From NCBI GenBank assembly GCA_902459845.2, contig CABPSV020000325.1:3128-18977 (forward strand): 15,850 nucleotides of DNA. The letters run 5' to 3'. Below are positions 15,401 through 15,850 of the stretch, in pieces. This DNA comes from Hepatocystis sp. ex Piliocolobus tephrosceles. Its lineage: Eukaryota > Apicomplexa > Aconoidasida > Haemosporida > Plasmodiidae. The notes below the pieces were generated by a model. That model was not told where the DNA came from. It did not search any database and worked only from the letters and a program-made list of their open reading frames with translations. Made by a program: the position numbers and the translations under genes. Position 1 is the first letter of the stretch, and each line of letters starts with the position of its first letter.

Positions 15401-15752
15401 TATTTGGTCTAAATTTAATAATAAAGAAAAAGTACAAAATATACTTAAAGAAAAAATAAAACAAGAAGCTATGAAAACTTATATTTTTAGATACATATCT
15501 ATATACGATTCATTTTCAGTTGATCAATTATGTGTTATGTTTGATTTAGATCAAAACATTGTTCATTCTATTTTAAGTAAAATGATGATAAATCATGAAA
15601 TACCAGCTTGTTGGAATGAATGCAGTAAATATATTATTATTAACAAAATTAACTTAACTCCTTTACAAACAATGGCTTTAAAACTAGCTGAAAATATCAA
15701 CGAAGTTATGGAGCAAAACGAATTAGCTTTGAATATGAAAAATCCAAAGTAA
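12438..15752 (+). CDS. eIF3C: Eukaryotic translation initiation factor 3 subunit C (two exons)
   Basis: Core scaffold subunit of eIF3, which binds the 40S ribosome and recruits eIF1, eIF5 and the ternary complex in the cytoplasm. Exon 1 is 12438-12518 (27 codons) and exon 2 is 12999-15752, spliced in phase 0 to 944 residues (human eIF3c is about 913). Exon 1 begins MQSKFWAKGVDDDSGDN, matching the family's aromatic-then-acidic/Ser N-terminus (eIF1-binding in the yeast homologue). Exon 2 carries a second Ser/Glu block, a helical part with KAQALNKLRAKIRK, an acidic tract (175-200), poly-Lys (208-218) and a Ser/Asp/Lys-rich linker to about 320. The conserved core (QKRGRKGLDKH region) follows, then a VKNGE insert (574-598), ILYNRNLIQLGLCAFR near 675-690, and a C-terminal PCI/winged-helix domain at about 740-900 with the signature regions YHMHISIELIECV, ISRQFRRFLD and VHSILSKMMINHE. 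It ends near LKLAENINEVMEQNE, as in animal homologues. The ATG at 12438 has a strong A-rich context (AAAAAAAATG). Confidence 0.96.
12519..12998 (+). other. Intron of eIF3c (~480 bp)
   Basis: The donor is GAT|GTAAGG and the acceptor CCATTTAG|GAG. Removing the intron joins the phase-0 codons of exon 1 to the exon 2 frame, which is closed immediately upstream by the TAG of the acceptor itself (12996-12998). An alternative donor six bases downstream (AGG|GTATGA, intron 12525-12998) keeps frame and would add Val-Arg. I prefer the first because it pairs better with the GTAAG consensus. The intron is T-rich, starts with a 17-base A run (12530-12546) and contains a 20-bp tandem repeat before the acceptor. 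Confidence 0.88.
12778..12927. repeat. ~20-bp tandem repeat inside the eIF3c intron, 7 copies
   Basis: Units of the type GTTATAGATGTTTGTTTTTT (first copies), changing to ATTATGGCTGTTTGTTTTTT (last copies). The two central copies have an expanded or irregular T tract. The first three contain TTATAG after a pyrimidine run, resembling a 3' splice site, whereas the later ones read TTATGG and lack the AG of that motif. The array ends about 70 bases before the true acceptor. Confidence 0.88.
13539..13569 (+). repeat. Poly-A coding tract (poly-Lys) in eIF3c
   Basis: Two A-runs of 14 and 16 bases separated by a single T encode KKKKN then KKKKK in the linker after the acidic tract. Pure AAA lysine runs of this kind cause slippage or stalling in many eukaryotes but are common and tolerated in Plasmodium. 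The reading frame continues cleanly through them. Confidence 0.85.
14637..14711 (+). repeat. VKNGE repeat in eIF3c, 5 x 15 bp
   Basis: Five units encoding VKNGE, VKNGE, AKNGE, VKNGG and VKNGK (residues 574-598). They are followed by an Asn-rich stretch, and the whole lies in a loop between two conserved helical segments (before residues PPTKIIEQYVNEIL). It is a lineage-type low-complexity insertion rather than part of the family core. Confidence 0.92.
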
Positions 15753-15850
15753 GTCTACGTTATAATTGTGCCCACTTTTTTGTACCTATTTTTTGTGCTT
15801 ATTTTTTTGTGCTTATTTTTTGTGCCATCTTTTTTGTGCCTATTTTTTTT
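15753..15850. other. 3' flank of eIF3c with T-rich GTGC repeat
   Basis: After the TAA (15750-15752) there is a short leader. From about 15771 to the window end there are about five to six degenerate copies of a ~15-bp unit of the form T(5-7)GTGCYTA (variants TGTACCTA, TGTGCTTA, TGTGCCAT). The array is cut by the window edge, so its full length is unknown. It is probably within or near the 3' UTR. Confidence 0.8.

Noticed and set aside
1..15850. Transposon, subtelomeric or antigen-family (var/pir-type) content
   Set aside because: No terminal repeats, transposase or reverse-transcriptase motifs, telomere repeats, PEXEL-type export signal or two-exon surface antigen structure was seen. The eIF3c gene points to a core chromosomal region.

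Overview
The window looks like nuclear chromosomal DNA of a malaria parasite (genus Plasmodium, from one of the AT-rich lineages). Intergenic DNA is extremely A+T-rich, with homopolymeric T tracts of up to 47 bases and (TA)n microsatellites. Coding DNA is dominated by AAA, AAT, GAA and GAT codons. One protein is riddled with Asn/Lys/Asp/Gly repeats, and the one recognisable gene is a eukaryotic translation factor interrupted by a short T-rich intron. The composition argues against the GC-richer vivax/knowlesi group. I cannot fix the species from sequence alone.

Layout: (1) 1-2089 is non-coding upstream DNA with poly-T and TA tracts. (2) 2090-10501 (+) is a single uninterrupted 2,803-residue ORF encoding a hydrophilic protein of unknown function. 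It carries at least ten unrelated in-frame tandem-repeat families, two or three coiled-coil stretches and a few non-repetitive islands, and it ends in three consecutive TAA codons. (3) 10502-12437 is a 1.9-kb intergenic region that should hold the 3' UTR of the first gene and the promoter and 5' leader of the next. It contains (AAAT)11, an array of 15-bp repeats, a C-rich island, an array of 11-bp repeats, a 47-bp poly-T and an array of 8-bp repeats close to the next start codon. (4) 12438-15752 (+) encodes eIF3 subunit C in two exons: an 81-nt first exon, a ~480-nt intron and a 2,754-nt second exon. (5) 15753-15850 is the start of its 3' flank, with a T-rich GTGC repeat.

The two genes are head-to-tail on the + strand with separate regulatory spaces, and nothing suggests a shared pathway. 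eIF3c is a core scaffold of the translation initiation complex. The large protein has no recognisable domain. I see no tRNA or rRNA gene, mobile element, CRISPR array or clear new 'system'. The most interesting material is the repeat architecture of the large protein (including a sparse G-R/K-P motif outside the repeats), a similar NGEV-type repeat in both neighbouring genes, upstream ORFs overlapping both start codons, and the short-period arrays in front of eIF3c.
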